NCBI GenBank assembly: GCA_022578605.1
Contig: MU394145.1
Coordinates: 62,001 to 126,000, forward strand
Direction of reading: 5' to 3'
DNA from: Camillea tinctor
Lineage: Eukaryota > Ascomycota > Sordariomycetes > Xylariales > Xylariaceae
Length of the DNA stretch: 64,000 nucleotides
Part shown: one piece after another, positions 22,607 to 38,731 of the stretch
How the letters are laid out: each line of letters starts with the position of its first letter
Numbering within the stretch: the stretch's first letter is position 1
Notes under the pieces: generated by a model
Databases searched by the model: none
What the model was told of the DNA's origin: nothing
Seen by the model: only the letters and a program-made list of their open reading frames with translations
Made by a program: the position numbers and the translations under genes

Positions 22607-22611
22607 TTTTC

Positions 22612-26243
<3,632 letters not shown>

Positions 26244-29200
26244 ATACTTGGTTGACTACAGATACAGCGAGTGGTAGATCTAGATCTCCTTTTCATTTTT
26301 TTTTATTTCACTTGCCCAAGGCCCGATCTTATCAGCAAAGCATCGTCGAATGGAGTTTTTGGTTGGGAATCGGAACCAAAGGATTTTGACGAGGTCTCTT
26401 TCACGTGTTGATATTTAACAGAGAAATATCCCCCCCCCCCCTATCTCATCAGGATTTCATGTTCCATTGCATTTGTGCTGCCATCTAATTCGATCTTGTG
26501 TTTGTATGTGTGTCGTATTGTCACTAGTACTCTTCCATTTGCCCCTTGGGGATTACATGATGTAATGAATATGATATCACTACTTCGCCTTATCCCCTTG
26601 TTTCAATTACCCCAATCCTATTGAAGAGGTGGTAAAGATTCTAGTTGATAAATGTTCACCTTACATAAGCACCTCTAAGAGATACCAGCTATGATTATTG
26701 ATTGACATCATGACTAAACATCTTGACTTAGGTGGGCATAGCTCGGAATGAATCATCAAAACCTTTTAGTATCTAGTCACTAACTAGATAATTACCTAGA
26801 TCGCTCGAAATACGATCACGATTTCCCGCGGTTTTATACCCATAATTCCACCCATCTACGCCCCATAACGGCGGATCCTTCCCCTCAAAAAATGCTCCGA
26901 CCGAATCAATCAAGGTACATACATAATATTATACATATCGGACCGAAACACCAGCGGGACAACCTGCCACCTAGCCTGCTAGCATACGTAAAATAACACC
27001 TAGACTGCATGCCTACCGTAACACACCCCTTTAGCGAGGAATCAACGATGAGAGGTTTTTTTAATTCCTCTTCTTTCCGGGTAATTTGGAGAGGAGACTT
27101 AGTTTTCCCGGTCAAGTTGCACTAGCACATAACTATATTATGAGAACGCTATTTTTAGAACGAAAGGTTCATAATATCTGAAATTAGACGCACAGGCTGG
27201 TAGACTAGTGACCACTTCGTGTGTAAATACTCTGAACGTAGATATAGGGAAGGTAGATAGAAAACAGTGATGAGATTCAGTCATGTATCTCCAATTGGCG
27301 ACATTGATCAGGTTCAAACAAGGTGCTCCCTGTAATATCAAGTTATAGATTTAGCCTTCAACATGTTATAAATAGTGCTGTCAAGAGCGGTGTGTTAGAC
27401 CATGGGATACAAGGTGCTATGCATCTTGTAAGTGAACAAATAGAGTCTTAGATATATAAGGAAAATGTTAGAAGTAGGCAATTATAGTTCTAATCTCCCG
27501 CATAAGGACATTGGAGTTACCTAAGCTCTTGTTGAAACCTCCAAGATGGATCCGTGGGTGGACGGACGGGGACACGGATAACTGGGCTCTTAGGACTACG
27601 GTCTCAGGTCGGGGTGCCTATATTCGTAATTTATGCAAACAGACCATTTCTTCGCATTGATAGTCAACTGTAGACAGCGCTGACAACGAGAGTCATACTT
27701 AAATATAATAGATCATTACTAACTCTCTTCTAATGGGCTATATCTGATAAGAGAGGCAAAGCCAGTGCTTCTAGTTCTAGATAGTTCCAGAAGGGCTATA
27801 AAGAACACGATTTGAGTAACACAGAGACATCGCTACCATGTCACTCAGCGAGTAGCATCTTATTGTGAGAAGGTGACATGAGGATGTAGTGATACTTGCA
27901 TGACAAATGAGAAATGAAAGGCCTGGATGTGGTAACTAGATAGTCATAGAAAAGGGTGGAATGATATAGGGGAAAGGAGGCCAAGTCTAAGTCACTTCAG
28001 GCAAGTTGATGAAACAGGATGTCTTACTCATTGATACAAAGCATCATATAAGTACGACTAAAAGCTTATGGGTGTGTATTACTAACCACTCATGTTTTGA
28101 AATAGCATGGAGCTATTCGATATTGAATATGGAAAAAGTTATTGGTATATTGAGATGATAGAAACATGTATATACCCATTTCATATCTCCAGTTCTTAAA
28201 TCTACCCAACAACACCTTTCTTGCCGATTTCCAGCTTGTGAGGGATAGGCCTATTGAACACACTAGCAAGAACAACTGCTCTAGTTTTTCTCGTAATTGC
28301 ATACTCTTAGTGAAGACTTGGAAGTTTATTGCGGATTAAATTCACACCCATAACGGGACTACGGGGCACTACTGTCACAACAGTATCCGCAGAATCTAGT
28401 CCATCGAATAGTTTGATGAGGGATGTAGTAACGATGAGGATGGCGCTTATTGGAATGGTTGGCCGCCTAGAACACACACATCAGACAAAAGCTCTGAGAT
28501 AGTATAGTAGCCGACACCCGCAGATACTCCGTTCGTGCTCAACTTTCTCCCTTTCTCTTTTTTTAATTTCTTTTTTTTTTCATTCGTGTTGTGTTTCAAA
28601 TTTCAAATTTTGTAGTATTTATTTTATAGCTACTTAAGTACTTACATCATTTATGCTAATATATTTCCCAAATTAAAGAAGAAACTCCTACAAGGTCGTT
28701 TTTGGATTTATGAGTGGAGTAGTAGACCTTGGGTGGTATGAAAAGAAACCGATGAGTACCCGATCAAGACAGATTTCTACTATTCTCTGGAATAAGGTAG
28801 CCAAAGTATAGCTCAAGTTGTATTGACTTGGATATTGACATAGGTGTTTATGCATCGCGCACCGTGTTGGCAAGTGTCCGAAACACTTCCTAGAAACTCA
28901 AAGAAGAGGTCAAAATAGTGACATACCATGCATGAATATACGAGTCAAATCTCTAGACATAATTATTATACCAGGAATTCTGTAGAACCATTTAGTCCTA
29001 TACCAAACTCTAAATAAATAGATTGCCCCTGCACTGTTCTCTGTCTGCTAGATCATCATATTCGCAACCAGTACATTCATCACGATAATTCAATACCTCC
29101 GCAAACTTCAGAAAGTGAAAATCAAAAGGATAGAATATTTAACACTTACAAGCTCTATCTCCATAGAAATCTAAGTAGGTCTCTATATATGGGAGTGACT

Positions 29201-29270
29201 TGAGTCTTCTTCCACTAATATTAGCGATATGTGTACTAATGTAACTATACTTGCTAGGCCCCAAGCAAAA
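26244..29270. other. AT-rich gene desert
   Basis: 3.0 kb with a C-tract near 26429-26440 in the 3' flank of the dehydrogenase and otherwise scattered stops in all frames. I see no gene, RNA or clear repeat. Confidence 0.5.
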
Positions 29271-30422
29271 ATGGCGAACAGCAGCGGCAGTTTCCACCTC
29301 GCTGTCGAGAACGACGCTATCACCGTCAACCACATCCCTACCGATGGGAAAGTGTACTACCAGCAGAACCTACGAATCTGGTTCCACCGCACAATCCGGG
29401 TCCCCGACAACCTGGGCACGTCGCAGCTGCCCCCAGGGCTCGGGAACTTCCCCCTTTTCCTGGTGAACAACTATGCCAACACGCTGCCCCCCGACATGGT
29501 GTCCCGCGGCGGCATCTTCTTCCCGATGCACCAGAAGGAGGCGCTATGGATCCGCATGAGCGCCACCGCCCCCTTCATGATCAAGATCTACGCCGGCGGC
29601 GTCAACGTAGTCTCAGGGGAGCACGAGGACGAGGACGACATGACGCGGCAGCGCCGCGCCGCACGCATCGCCCGCGGCGAGTCCATCCAGGACTACGTCG
29701 TGGCGCCGGACCAGTACTGGATCGACGGGTTCGCGGTGGCGCCGGGCATCGTGCGGCAGTTCGTCGCCATGCCCATGGGGAGCGGGTACAGCCTCGAGGC
29801 GCAGATCACCACCGAGACCGTCGGCGGCCTGCAGCTGGAGATCACGCCGGCGCGGCCGGAGACGGGTCCCTGGTGGATCGACCAGAGGCAGCCCTCCGGC
29901 CAGGTGGCGCCCATGGGCATCGCGCCCGGCGGCCGCGTCGAGCAGTGCATCCTGCACGACCGCTACGACCCGGCGATCTGGAGCCGCGACACCACGCTCG
30001 CGGTGGCGGTGCAGGTGCTCAACAGCGCGGCGTTCCACGCGGTGACGGGCCTGCGCCCGCCGCCCAGCCCCGTCGACGCGCGCGCGTACGCGTACGCCGG
30101 GCTGCCGTTCTTCCAGCTCGACGAGTCGGCGTGGACCGCGAAGGCGGCATCCGGCGTCTTCCAGAAGCACAAGAGCGTCAACGCGATGGACCAGAAGAAG
30201 GGCGTGGCCCAGGACTTCGAGCCCGACGTCCCGCAGAAAACCGTGCAGCTCGTCCGCACCGACCGCCGCATCGATGTGGATATGGCCCGCGTCCGTGACC
30301 CGTATGGTCTGATCAGCCGCGCGGGCCCGACGCGCAAGTGCCGCACCCTGGATGAGCTGAAGCAGGAGGTCGAGCAGGATCGCACGATGTCGGCGTCGGT
30401 GCCCCCTGGGACGCACGCTTAG
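29271..30422 (+). CDS. Conserved uncharacterised GC-rich fungal protein
   Basis: Single-exon frame of 383 aa from the Met of MANSSGSFHLAVEND (a Met 42 nt upstream is possible). The sequence is globular and clearly coding: GIFFPMHQKEALWIRM, PFMIKIYAGGVNVVSGEH, DYVVAPDQYWIDGFAVAPG, VRQFVAMPMGSGYSLEAQ, TETVGGLQLEITPARP. I recall homologues with this block order in fungi and some actinobacteria, often annotated as hypothetical, but I know no function. No signal peptide or TM segment. The C-terminal ~100 residues (after ARAYAYAGLPFFQLDE) look like a separate Lys/Asp-rich tail. The coding DNA is far more GC-rich than its surroundings. Confidence 0.8.
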   Translation: MANSSGSFHLAVENDAITVNHIPTDGKVYYQQNLRIWFHRTIRVPDNLGTSQLPPGLGNFPLFLVNNYANTLPPDMVSRGGIFFPMHQKEALWIRMSATAPFMIKIYAGGVNVVSGEHEDEDDMTRQRRAARIARGESIQDYVVAPDQYWIDGFAVAPGIVRQFVAMPMGSGYSLEAQITTETVGGLQLEITPARPETGPWWIDQRQPSGQVAPMGIAPGGRVEQCILHDRYDPAIWSRDTTLAVAVQVLNSAAFHAVTGLRPPPSPVDARAYAYAGLPFFQLDESAWTAKAASGVFQKHKSVNAMDQKKGVAQDFEPDVPQKTVQLVRTDRRIDVDMARVRDPYGLISRAGPTRKCRTLDELKQEVEQDRTMSASVPPGTHA

Positions 30423-32252
30423 ATGCGTGGTTGGCACTAACGACGACAGCCTCCGGGCAATACCTATTTACTTAACTGGGGTTGGATCGCTTGGCAAGAT
30501 TCGCCTAACTATGTACGATGGCGGTACGAAAGCTGAAATTACTTCGACATGGCATTGCATTTTCATGAAGTTTTGGCTCGGTGGATACACACGAAGAAAG
30601 GCCTGAAGACAATGAGTTAGATCGCGTTGGTTTTTTTCGGCCCAAAGAATGGTTCAAGGGGGTCTAACAAAACTTACTACAATGTAGTCGTGGCACCACC
30701 ACGTCGATGGGATAACTGTCCAATCATTCATTACAGATACACTTTAGATATTACTACTTAATAGAATATTAATACAGGGAATTAATAGTCTCCTGCCTCT
30801 TCCTAATTGAGGTCTTATGATTGGAGAATGCAATGCTTTCAGCTACAGAGATGTTCCTGACATTTGGTTCTGTCCTTTGTGGCAGCGCCCCGTCCCAGTG
30901 TAGCATGTAGGGAGATAAGACAAGAAGAAAGCTCATAGGATGATAGGTACGAGCTACTCAGCTGCTGTACAACGAGTGCCGTAGACTAAATGCATGTTCT
31001 TGTTAATATTGGAGGAGCTGAAACTGGTGAGATTTCCAAAGGAAACTTGTGAAGAGGAAAAAGGGGGAGAAGGTCAAGGGAAGGAGGAAATGGGGGAAAA
31101 AAGTGCCAACCCCCGATGACATATGCTAAGTGTGTAAAAGAGCAAGAAAAGAAGTAGAGGTCTCAGACACAATATTGTAGATCAACGTTATAGTTCCAAT
31201 TAGACATTCTATGTATAGTTCCTCATAGTATCAATAATATCCCCCGCTATCTTCCTTATCACAACCAACCAATCCCCCACATATGCTTTTGCCGTTCTAG
31301 ATTTCTTGGCGTTGATAACCGTCTTATAAATGAGGCGGGAGAAAATCCCAACAATATCCTTGCTATCTATATCAAGTATTGGGTGATGAAATGGTGGCTT
31401 TATATGCGGTCAGGCTGCATTAGATTCACGCTGCCGAAGGTATAGTACTAATCACTACAAGAGCTGACACGACTTATACACTATATTCCGTTGTATATAG
31501 GGAGTCATCGGTATCCATTCCTAGCTGTATGTATGTATGTCTTATCAGTACTGCCTCCCTAGATAATGTATCTGAACTGATGACGTCTCCTCATTGATTT
31601 ACTTACATATATATAGGTAGCATTGTATCTATGGGTTGTTAGTCTTGTATACTGTAACCTTGAATAAAGGTCGTGCCTATGTCCCCTCTCTAGTTTTAGT
31701 GTGATTTTATTTTCCCTGTGGCGATACTACACGAACTTACATCAGTCTAGATCCCGACAACCGAGAAATACATAACCTAGTACCTTGAAAAATCAAACTA
31801 ACCCGGTAAGTTCAGGAAAGAAGACGAAAAAAGGTAAAACGTCCCACAACTACGGGTCCTCCAGACTCTTCTCAAGCTTAATAATTAATACCGCGATCGG
31901 CTGTTTGGTCGTTTTCTCCTTGTCTGCATTGAGCTGAGTTTTGAGCAAAAGGTATCAATAACTCCAATTCAGGTAGAACTAACCCAGTTCCTAGTCACCC
32001 GTTAAAATCTTCATAACATATCTTGCGAGGCAAAGTCTTGATATTTATTTTATTATATTTTACCTCTTTGGGTCTTGGTTATTCCCTTTTTGAGGAGGGG
32101 ATTGACTTCGTCTCGAGGTTGTTACCAGACCCGGGGACATTAGAGATTTTTCTCAACCAATTACTGTCGCAAGAACCTCTTCTCTTTCCCCAACTCGTAC
32201 CCTAGCGCCAACCTCCATCGTGAGGTTGAGTTGAAGGCGCATTACTGGTATA
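30423..32252. other. AT-rich intergenic desert
   Basis: 1.8 kb without a supportable gene. The last 250 bp upstream of 32253 should contain the transporter promoter. Confidence 0.5.
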
Positions 32253-34286
32253 ATGATAAACAACTTGCCGGAAAGTCCGGACTCTAAGTCTGTGGGACAA
32301 CCCGATGTCGACGTCGCTAGGGCCGAGACCGAAGCGTGCGCGGATTTCGGAATCGACGAGAAGAAGCTCCTGCGCAAGCTCGACCGGCATCTCGTGCCCC
32401 TGATTATGCTTCTCTGTTCGTCTCTGATGCTTTCCTTCAAGTCTTATCTCAGCCATTGGCAGGGATAGTTACTCGCTGCTAAAATACCGAGATACTATTC
32501 TCATTCACCCATTTCATCCTTGATTCCACGTCGCGTGCATGTACTTACTTCAGAGGCCTATAGATACATTTAGTTTTTTGGATAGGTAATGGCTTCACTG
32601 TGCTTCTGAGTTAACTGTGTTCTTCTCGAGCTGTGGTTACTGACAGGACCATCTTGTGACCTTTCTGCAGAGTAAATATCGGCAATGCACGCCTCTACCG
32701 CATGGAAGAAGATCTAGGACTGGTAGGAAACCAGTTCCAGGTTGCTGTCTCTATCCTATTTGTTACATGTTAGTTAACTAGCACTCATCCCTTTTATCCA
32801 GCCTGGGCATTACTATGACTAACACAAGCCTTAGATCTCCTATTCGAAATACCTTCCAATCTAGTGCTCAAGCCTCTGACGCCGTCGCGCTACATTGCGT
32901 TCATCAGCTTCGCATGGGGTATCATAGCTCTGTGCACCGGCTTCGTTCAAAACTACGGCGGGCTCATCGCTGTCCGTTTAATCCTGGGAGTGGTAGAAGC
33001 AGGGCTGTTCCCAGGACTGAATGTCTACCTGACCTTTTTCTACACCAAGCGCGAGCTTGCCCTCCGCGTAGGCTACCTCTTTGTCAGCGCTGCGGTCGCT
33101 GGCGCGCTCGGAGGTCTTCTTGCCTATGGCATCGGCCAAATGGATGGGTTCAGGGGGATGAGCGGGTGGCGATGGATCATGATTATCGAGGGCATCCCTA
33201 GCATATTGCTTGGCGTTGCCACGTACTTTCTCCTGCCGAACGATGTGGAACATGCATACTTCCTAACGCCTATGGAGAAGAAGGTCCTGCTCATGCGTCA
33301 TCGGCAGCATTACGGGGATACGGAGAGCGCCCAGGAATTCAGCACCAAGGACATGCTCGCTGCGTTCAAGGACTGGAAGGTTTGGATATTCTGTCTCGCG
33401 CAGTTCGGCTCCGACACAATGCTATACGGTAAGGCACTGCCGGAGCTAAGATATGACACTACAATTACTGACTACATTGTACGCCTATAGGCTATTCAAC
33501 GTTTTTGCCGACTATTATCAGGGGTTTGGGGCAATGGTCCACGGCGGAGATACAGCTTCTTACGATACCATGCTACTTCCTTGGCGCGGTTACTTACATG
33601 GGCATCGCGTTCCTCTCCGATCGGAAACAGATGCGCGGGATCTTTTGTGTTATCTTTGGCTCGATAAGTGTCATTGGATACGGCCTTCTCGTCTCTGACA
33701 GATCAGCTGGTGTCCATTATTTGGGGTACGCAACATGTTAATCAAGAAATATGCGACACAAGCTAACTTTGCCGTACTTAGATGTTTTCTTGTAGCCATG
33801 GGGCTCTACGTCGTAGTCGGGTTGCCTTTGGCTTGGGTATGTAGCTAGTCTCTGTCTAGATTCTTAAGAATACCGTGGCTAATGTTACCCAAAGCTCCCT
33901 AACAACAGCCCTCGTTACGGGAAACGAACGACGGCCAACGGTATGCAACTTACCTTTGGAAACTGCAGTGGAATCATGACACCCTTCATCTAGTGAGTAG
34001 ATATAAGGCATTTTCTGTGCCTAATTTCCCGTTCACAAGCTAGATGTAGATTGACTAACCCCTTACTAGCGCGAGCACCGATGGTCCGCGGTACATAAAG
34101 GGCAATGCGATCTCCTTGTCTGTTGTCGGAGCTGCAACATGTATGTACGGCTTCCTGTGGTTTTGGTACAACAGGGAGAACAAGAGGCGCGAGGCAGGTT
34201 TGAGAGACTCTGCGCATGAACATTTGACGGAGGAGCAAATGGCCGAACTCGGCGACGAGAGTCCCAAATACCGGTATACGATATGA
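32253..34286 (+). CDS. MFS transporter, ACS family, with 22-nt micro-exon
   Basis: Multi-exon gene: 32253-32415, 32564-32585, 32671-32768, 32835-33428, 33491-33725, then three short 3' exons ending with TGA at 34284-34286. The splice chain restores LIMLLYTFSFLDRVNIGNARLY (TM1 with the ACS D-R-x-N motif). It also restores ILFVTYLLFEIPSNLVLK, GVVEAGLFPGLNVYLTFFYTK, GWRWIMIIEGIPSILLG and MLYGYSTFLPTIIRGLG. Twelve TM segments fit. The C-terminal tail is charged (LTEEQMAELGDESPKYRY), as in Dal5/Tna1-like carriers. Without the micro-exon the protein loses the middle of TM1 and the frame. Probably an organic-anion importer; substrate unknown. Confidence 0.88.
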
Positions 34287-34762
34287 GCCCACGGCACGAC
34301 CCGCACGAACTTTATACGTTGTTTTTTATTATTATTAAGGGGAAATAAAATCACCGCTGCAATGCAACAAAGTGATATCCAACTAATTGGTTTTTCATGT
34401 TTAAGGTTGAACTTCAATGGGTTGTCCTAAAATGCTCCTTATTCTCTCCCACTGATCTTATCCCAGCACCTAATCCCCTATACATGGAACAGAGCACGAG
34501 CCGCCGGGAGCTGAACCGTCTAGCTTACCCGTAAAGGCGATTTTCACATCACCACCCGTTGACAAAGATTGTTTGAGCTGCGTCGATTTTCATGAGAGAG
34601 TCCTAAATTTGGCCGCGGAAGCGGGATCATATCACCCGCGCATGTAAACACGTTCAGCTTATCCTAGATCAAAAAGATAATAAGAATATCGAAATTTCAT
34701 TAAACTCGCTAGCATCCGACCTTTTTTTTCTCTCTGCACCCCGGCTTTCCTTCGCCAACCCT
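34287..34762. other. Convergent 3' intergenic region
   Basis: 476 bp between two convergent stops; nothing coding seen. Confidence 0.5.
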
Positions 34763-35678
34763 CTAGCTACCGAAGGTGAACTCCGGGATCTCAATCGTGC
34801 TGACAGTCCAGGTCTTCCCACCATCACTGGTGCTCATCTCGCCGGTGACGCCCTGGCCCTTGCCGTTGGTGTTGATATAGTTGGGGTCCGCCACATCCAG
34901 GATGATCTTGGTATCGATCCACTCTGGAAAATATCCTCATCAGTTCCTTTTCTTTTCTTTCCTTTATATGCCAAGGTGGTGGGGTGTGGGAATAAAGAAG
35001 GGGAAAGCTTACTGTGAGCGCCGACGGTGCCGCAGTTCTCCTCGGCGCACTCGACCGCGCTGCCCCAACCCTGCGCGTACCCGTCGCTCGTCGAAAGCGT
35101 GGCGACCACGTCACCGTTGATGGACACGGTTTGAGTGTAGTTGCCGGTCGCGTCGTCGTACTTGTCTACAAGAGGGGCGGGTGTCAGTCTGTGCACATGC
35201 AGCTTAAGTGAATACGCCATTTTTTTTTTCATCACTTACAGTGCATCGTGATCTGGTCTGACTCGGTGGCGGGGGTTCCATCGGTCTGAACTGGCATTTG
35301 CGAGTTGTCTAGAAAGGAGAAAAAGAGATGTATGTCAGCAAGTTTCCAAGCCATGAAGACTTAGAATTTTGAGATTTCTTAAGACGAACCTCCGGTCTTC
35401 AGCAGAGTATAGGCGAAGATGCTCCAGTCGTCGGACTGCCAGTTATCGGCGATCGACTGGATCAGGTCGCCATTCGAAGTGCCCATGCCCACCCAGAGGG
35501 AGGTAATGCCAGAGGATCCGCTGGGAACGTTCGGTAGCACGAGAGTTGAGGTCGCCTCGCGGATGAAGGACCCATCGGCCACAGGTCCGGTGCTGAACGC
35601 CGGGCCCATTGCCGCGTCCACCGTGGCGAGGACTGCGGCAGCGGCGAAGGCAGAGAGCACTTGGCGTGAAGAAGGCAT
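34763..35678 (-). CDS. Small secreted beta-rich protein, family not recognised
   Basis: Exons 35678-35390, 35308-35240, 35165-35013 and 34923-34763 sum to 672 nt (223 aa). The signal peptide is evident (VLSAFAAAAVLATVDA, cleavage before AMGPAF). The mature part has alternating hydrophobic/polar strands: ITSLWVGMGTSNGDLIQS, SIFAYTLLKTG, NYTQTVSINGDVVATLST, KTWTVSTIEIPEFTF, suggesting an all-beta (ConA-like) fold. Two Cys (VECAEENCG) could form a disulphide. The strand pair WVGMGTSNGDLIQ is loosely reminiscent of eqolisin (G1) peptidases, but I cannot confirm a Gln/Glu dyad, so I do not call a protease. Confidence 0.75.
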
Positions 35679-38600
35679 TTTGGTGCAATTAGGCGAAAAC
35701 TTAGATTATTGAGTAGTTAGGCAGCTGGTGTTGATTTCAAGATGATCTATATGATAGAGTAGATCGACGTCAAGCCCGTATTTAAGTTCGTTGATGCAGA
35801 TACCCTCGCATTCATCCCTTTGCGCTGGGCTGGCCATCGACCATTTCCAGATCCTCGGCGCTGCGTGATTGGTGGAGCATCTTAATATACCCCAGACAAA
35901 GTAATGGTCCGTTGTGGGCGGACGGTGCCCAGCGCTTGACCCCGTTGAGCGGACGCCGAGCCCAGCTCATCCCATTTTGTTTCAGAAGCCTCGACCGATG
36001 GGGGTTTCTTTAGTCGTATCGCCCTTTATTGAGGACATATCGTCCTCCAGATACAACGTAGTACGATTTGTTCCTCCCCTTCGGCGCTCCTTAATATGAT
36101 ACCCCTTCCGGCGACAACCAGGGATCACACGAGGTTTCAACCCAAGATCCGGAGTATTAGGATAATTGAACGGCATATACCTAGTAGATCGCCCTAAATC
36201 ATTGGCCCACCTACACGAGTGTCCCCTGTCGAACCCTTGTATGTGGCCTATACGTTACGTTTAATAATAGTTCAACTAAGATCGTCTACACGCGATAACA
36301 TGCACAGATCGACAATATCACTACCTACTAGCTATCGGTGTTCACTCACTCGGATTTTCTCGCTATTGGCCAGGTAGAAATTTGTTAGATGTATCAGTTC
36401 CAATTAGCATACATCTATATCCATTATTGAACACGTTAACCTAGTAGATTATGCTTTTGTGTCCTTTCTAATCACTAAAAGGTCTCCATTCCCACCCTCC
36501 ATTATGCTACAGATTTCCATCGGAGGTCATGAATATAAAGAATATTGATTGCGGTAGGTGCAGCTACCTAATAAGATCTTATTAAATGTTGTAATCCATT
36601 ATATATACATATATAGTAGCATGGTTGAGGAATTTATTTAGAGAAAATAATTTCCACCTACAGGAAGTTAGCCTCATACCTAGGTTTTCATTAACTTAGG
36701 TCAGGGATGCTACTTAAAGACTATATCCACAATAGCCCCTTTCTGTTTCGTTATCGCTTACATTCCTCGTTTCCCCATCCATTAATAGTAGACACAGTCT
36801 TAGGAAACCCCGACGTTGTTGAACACAAATCTCTATAATTCCTAGTTGGTCATCCTCTTGGGTCATTTAGCAAATGTTACCAAAGAATTCCTGAAACTGA
36901 GATTGATGTCGAAAATGTACTTTATTGTGACATTCATAGAGACTAAATCATAAAATATAGAGGCTTAATGCAACGTGAGGGGTTTTTTTTTTTTTTTAAG
37001 AAAAACCCCTTGAAAATACAGGAGCTATTGTCCCATTTATCAACATATATCTCTCATTTGATAGAAGACGTTGGAAGAGACCGTCAGTAATAGATAGTGC
37101 GGGTCTTTGAAAAGTACGGATTCATGACCAAGCTCCTATTATGATGTCCTTCCCCCACTCCCTCGTAGCTCCGTTATGACAGTGGCGTAGCAGAGAAACC
37201 AGAGCCTCGAGGGTTCCAACATGAGCTTAGTTAATTACGATGTCGTTGTGCAGGAGATCAGAAGTACGAATATCTTTAACATCGTTGCTTATATATTATC
37301 AAACACGATATTGTTTCTTTTGGGGGGTCTGTATTTCTACGTGCACCATGACTTAGCACCCTACTCCTAATAGCCGATTACAAACACCCATACTATGGCG
37401 ATCTGCCATACAGAAGCCAGTGGAATAGTTCTAGAGTCTATCTTTGCGCAGCTTTTCATCCTTGGATACATAATTAAGAAATTCTGGCAATTTATGAAAT
37501 TTGTATTCTGATAAAGTATAAATAAAGGGGACTGCATACTCTTCATAAATTATATGATATTTTACAGATAATTCGGACCGGAGATTAATAGCAGAGTACC
37601 CAAATGTTTCAATAAATATTATCTATCTATAAAGGATAGCTTCCTAGTTATTGAAAGAGACCTTGTAAGAGGCACAACCTCAATAGGTATTCAATTACTA
37701 AAGTTATTATTGGCATTATTTCACATGGTCTATTTTCCCCTTTTCTTTCTCATGAAGTAACAAAGACCTCACTTCTCCAGCCTTTATCCAAATCTATACT
37801 AACCAGCAAATAACAAGACTAATATCTTATTATGATGATAATGCAATATCGTTTTCTTCGTATACTTTAGTAGTGACATATGAACAACCTTTCAGTTAAT
37901 GGTGAGGTTAGAGTTGGGTAGAAAGAACAGATATTGGTGAAATCTTGCGTTTGGTGGTAAATATTATTGCTGCTTTGTTTTTATTCCAATAACTCCCAAA
38001 AAGGGGCTGCTCTTAAAAGCTCATGCCGGGAGTCTATGAACATTATGGAGAGTTATTGTAAGTTTATAATATTCATTGATATTTTGCTAAATGTAAAACC
38101 AACATTGGGATGATATCTGGTAAAGACTAGTTAGTTACATTGTAGAGAAGACTCACTTGTGATTATTGCCCACTGCAGATTGCATGACCGTGAAAACTGA
38201 TGATATGATGCTATTATGTGTGCTTGTCTGAAGCTGAATAAAGCATTGCCCCTAGGCTCTAACCCCTTTTTATAATGTGTAGAGAATATATATTTTTATA
38301 TACAAATCTCCTGCTATGAAGCCTGACAGCCCTTGACTGCCCTGGCCTCCCCAAGATCAATGTCAGCCTCCTCCGTCGACTCCCATCAAGCCCCCCACCC
38401 ACTATCGTCGACCTTGCTGTCGCCCCCGACTACCGACTACACGATGCTTCCTTCCTCCCCCTCCCCCCCCACGTTTGCGCCCTAATCAGACACTTTTCTA
38501 CAAAAGATTGTGCTTATTTTGGAAGCCCTAGTTACCTAATCTTCCTAGCAGTTGCCCACGTTTTTTTTTTTTTTTGCAAACCTGAATTCATTCCACTTGA

Positions 38601-38731
38601 ATCTAGAGTTTGCCTCCCCATCTCTACTTACCTCTTCCCTCTCTGCACCAACTCCATCCCACACCCACTAACCCTTCTACACACACATCCTGCATCCTTT
38701 GGCAATCTGGCATTAGCCAGCAGCATTCATC
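35679..38731. other. AT-rich gene desert
   Basis: 3.05 kb. Promoter of the secreted protein on the left and of the F-box gene on the right. It holds a perfect 10-bp inverted repeat around a T-run (AGGGGTTTTT at 36978-36987, AAAAACCCCT at 37001-37010) and a C-rich tract near 38450-38470. No gene is seen. Confidence 0.5.

Noticed and set aside
29546..30437. Long overlapping frames on both strands (250 and 274 aa) over the GC-rich orphan gene
   Set aside because: Arg/Pro/Ala-rich translations typical of shadows in GC-rich coding DNA; the 29271-30422 frame has protein-like composition and family-like blocks.
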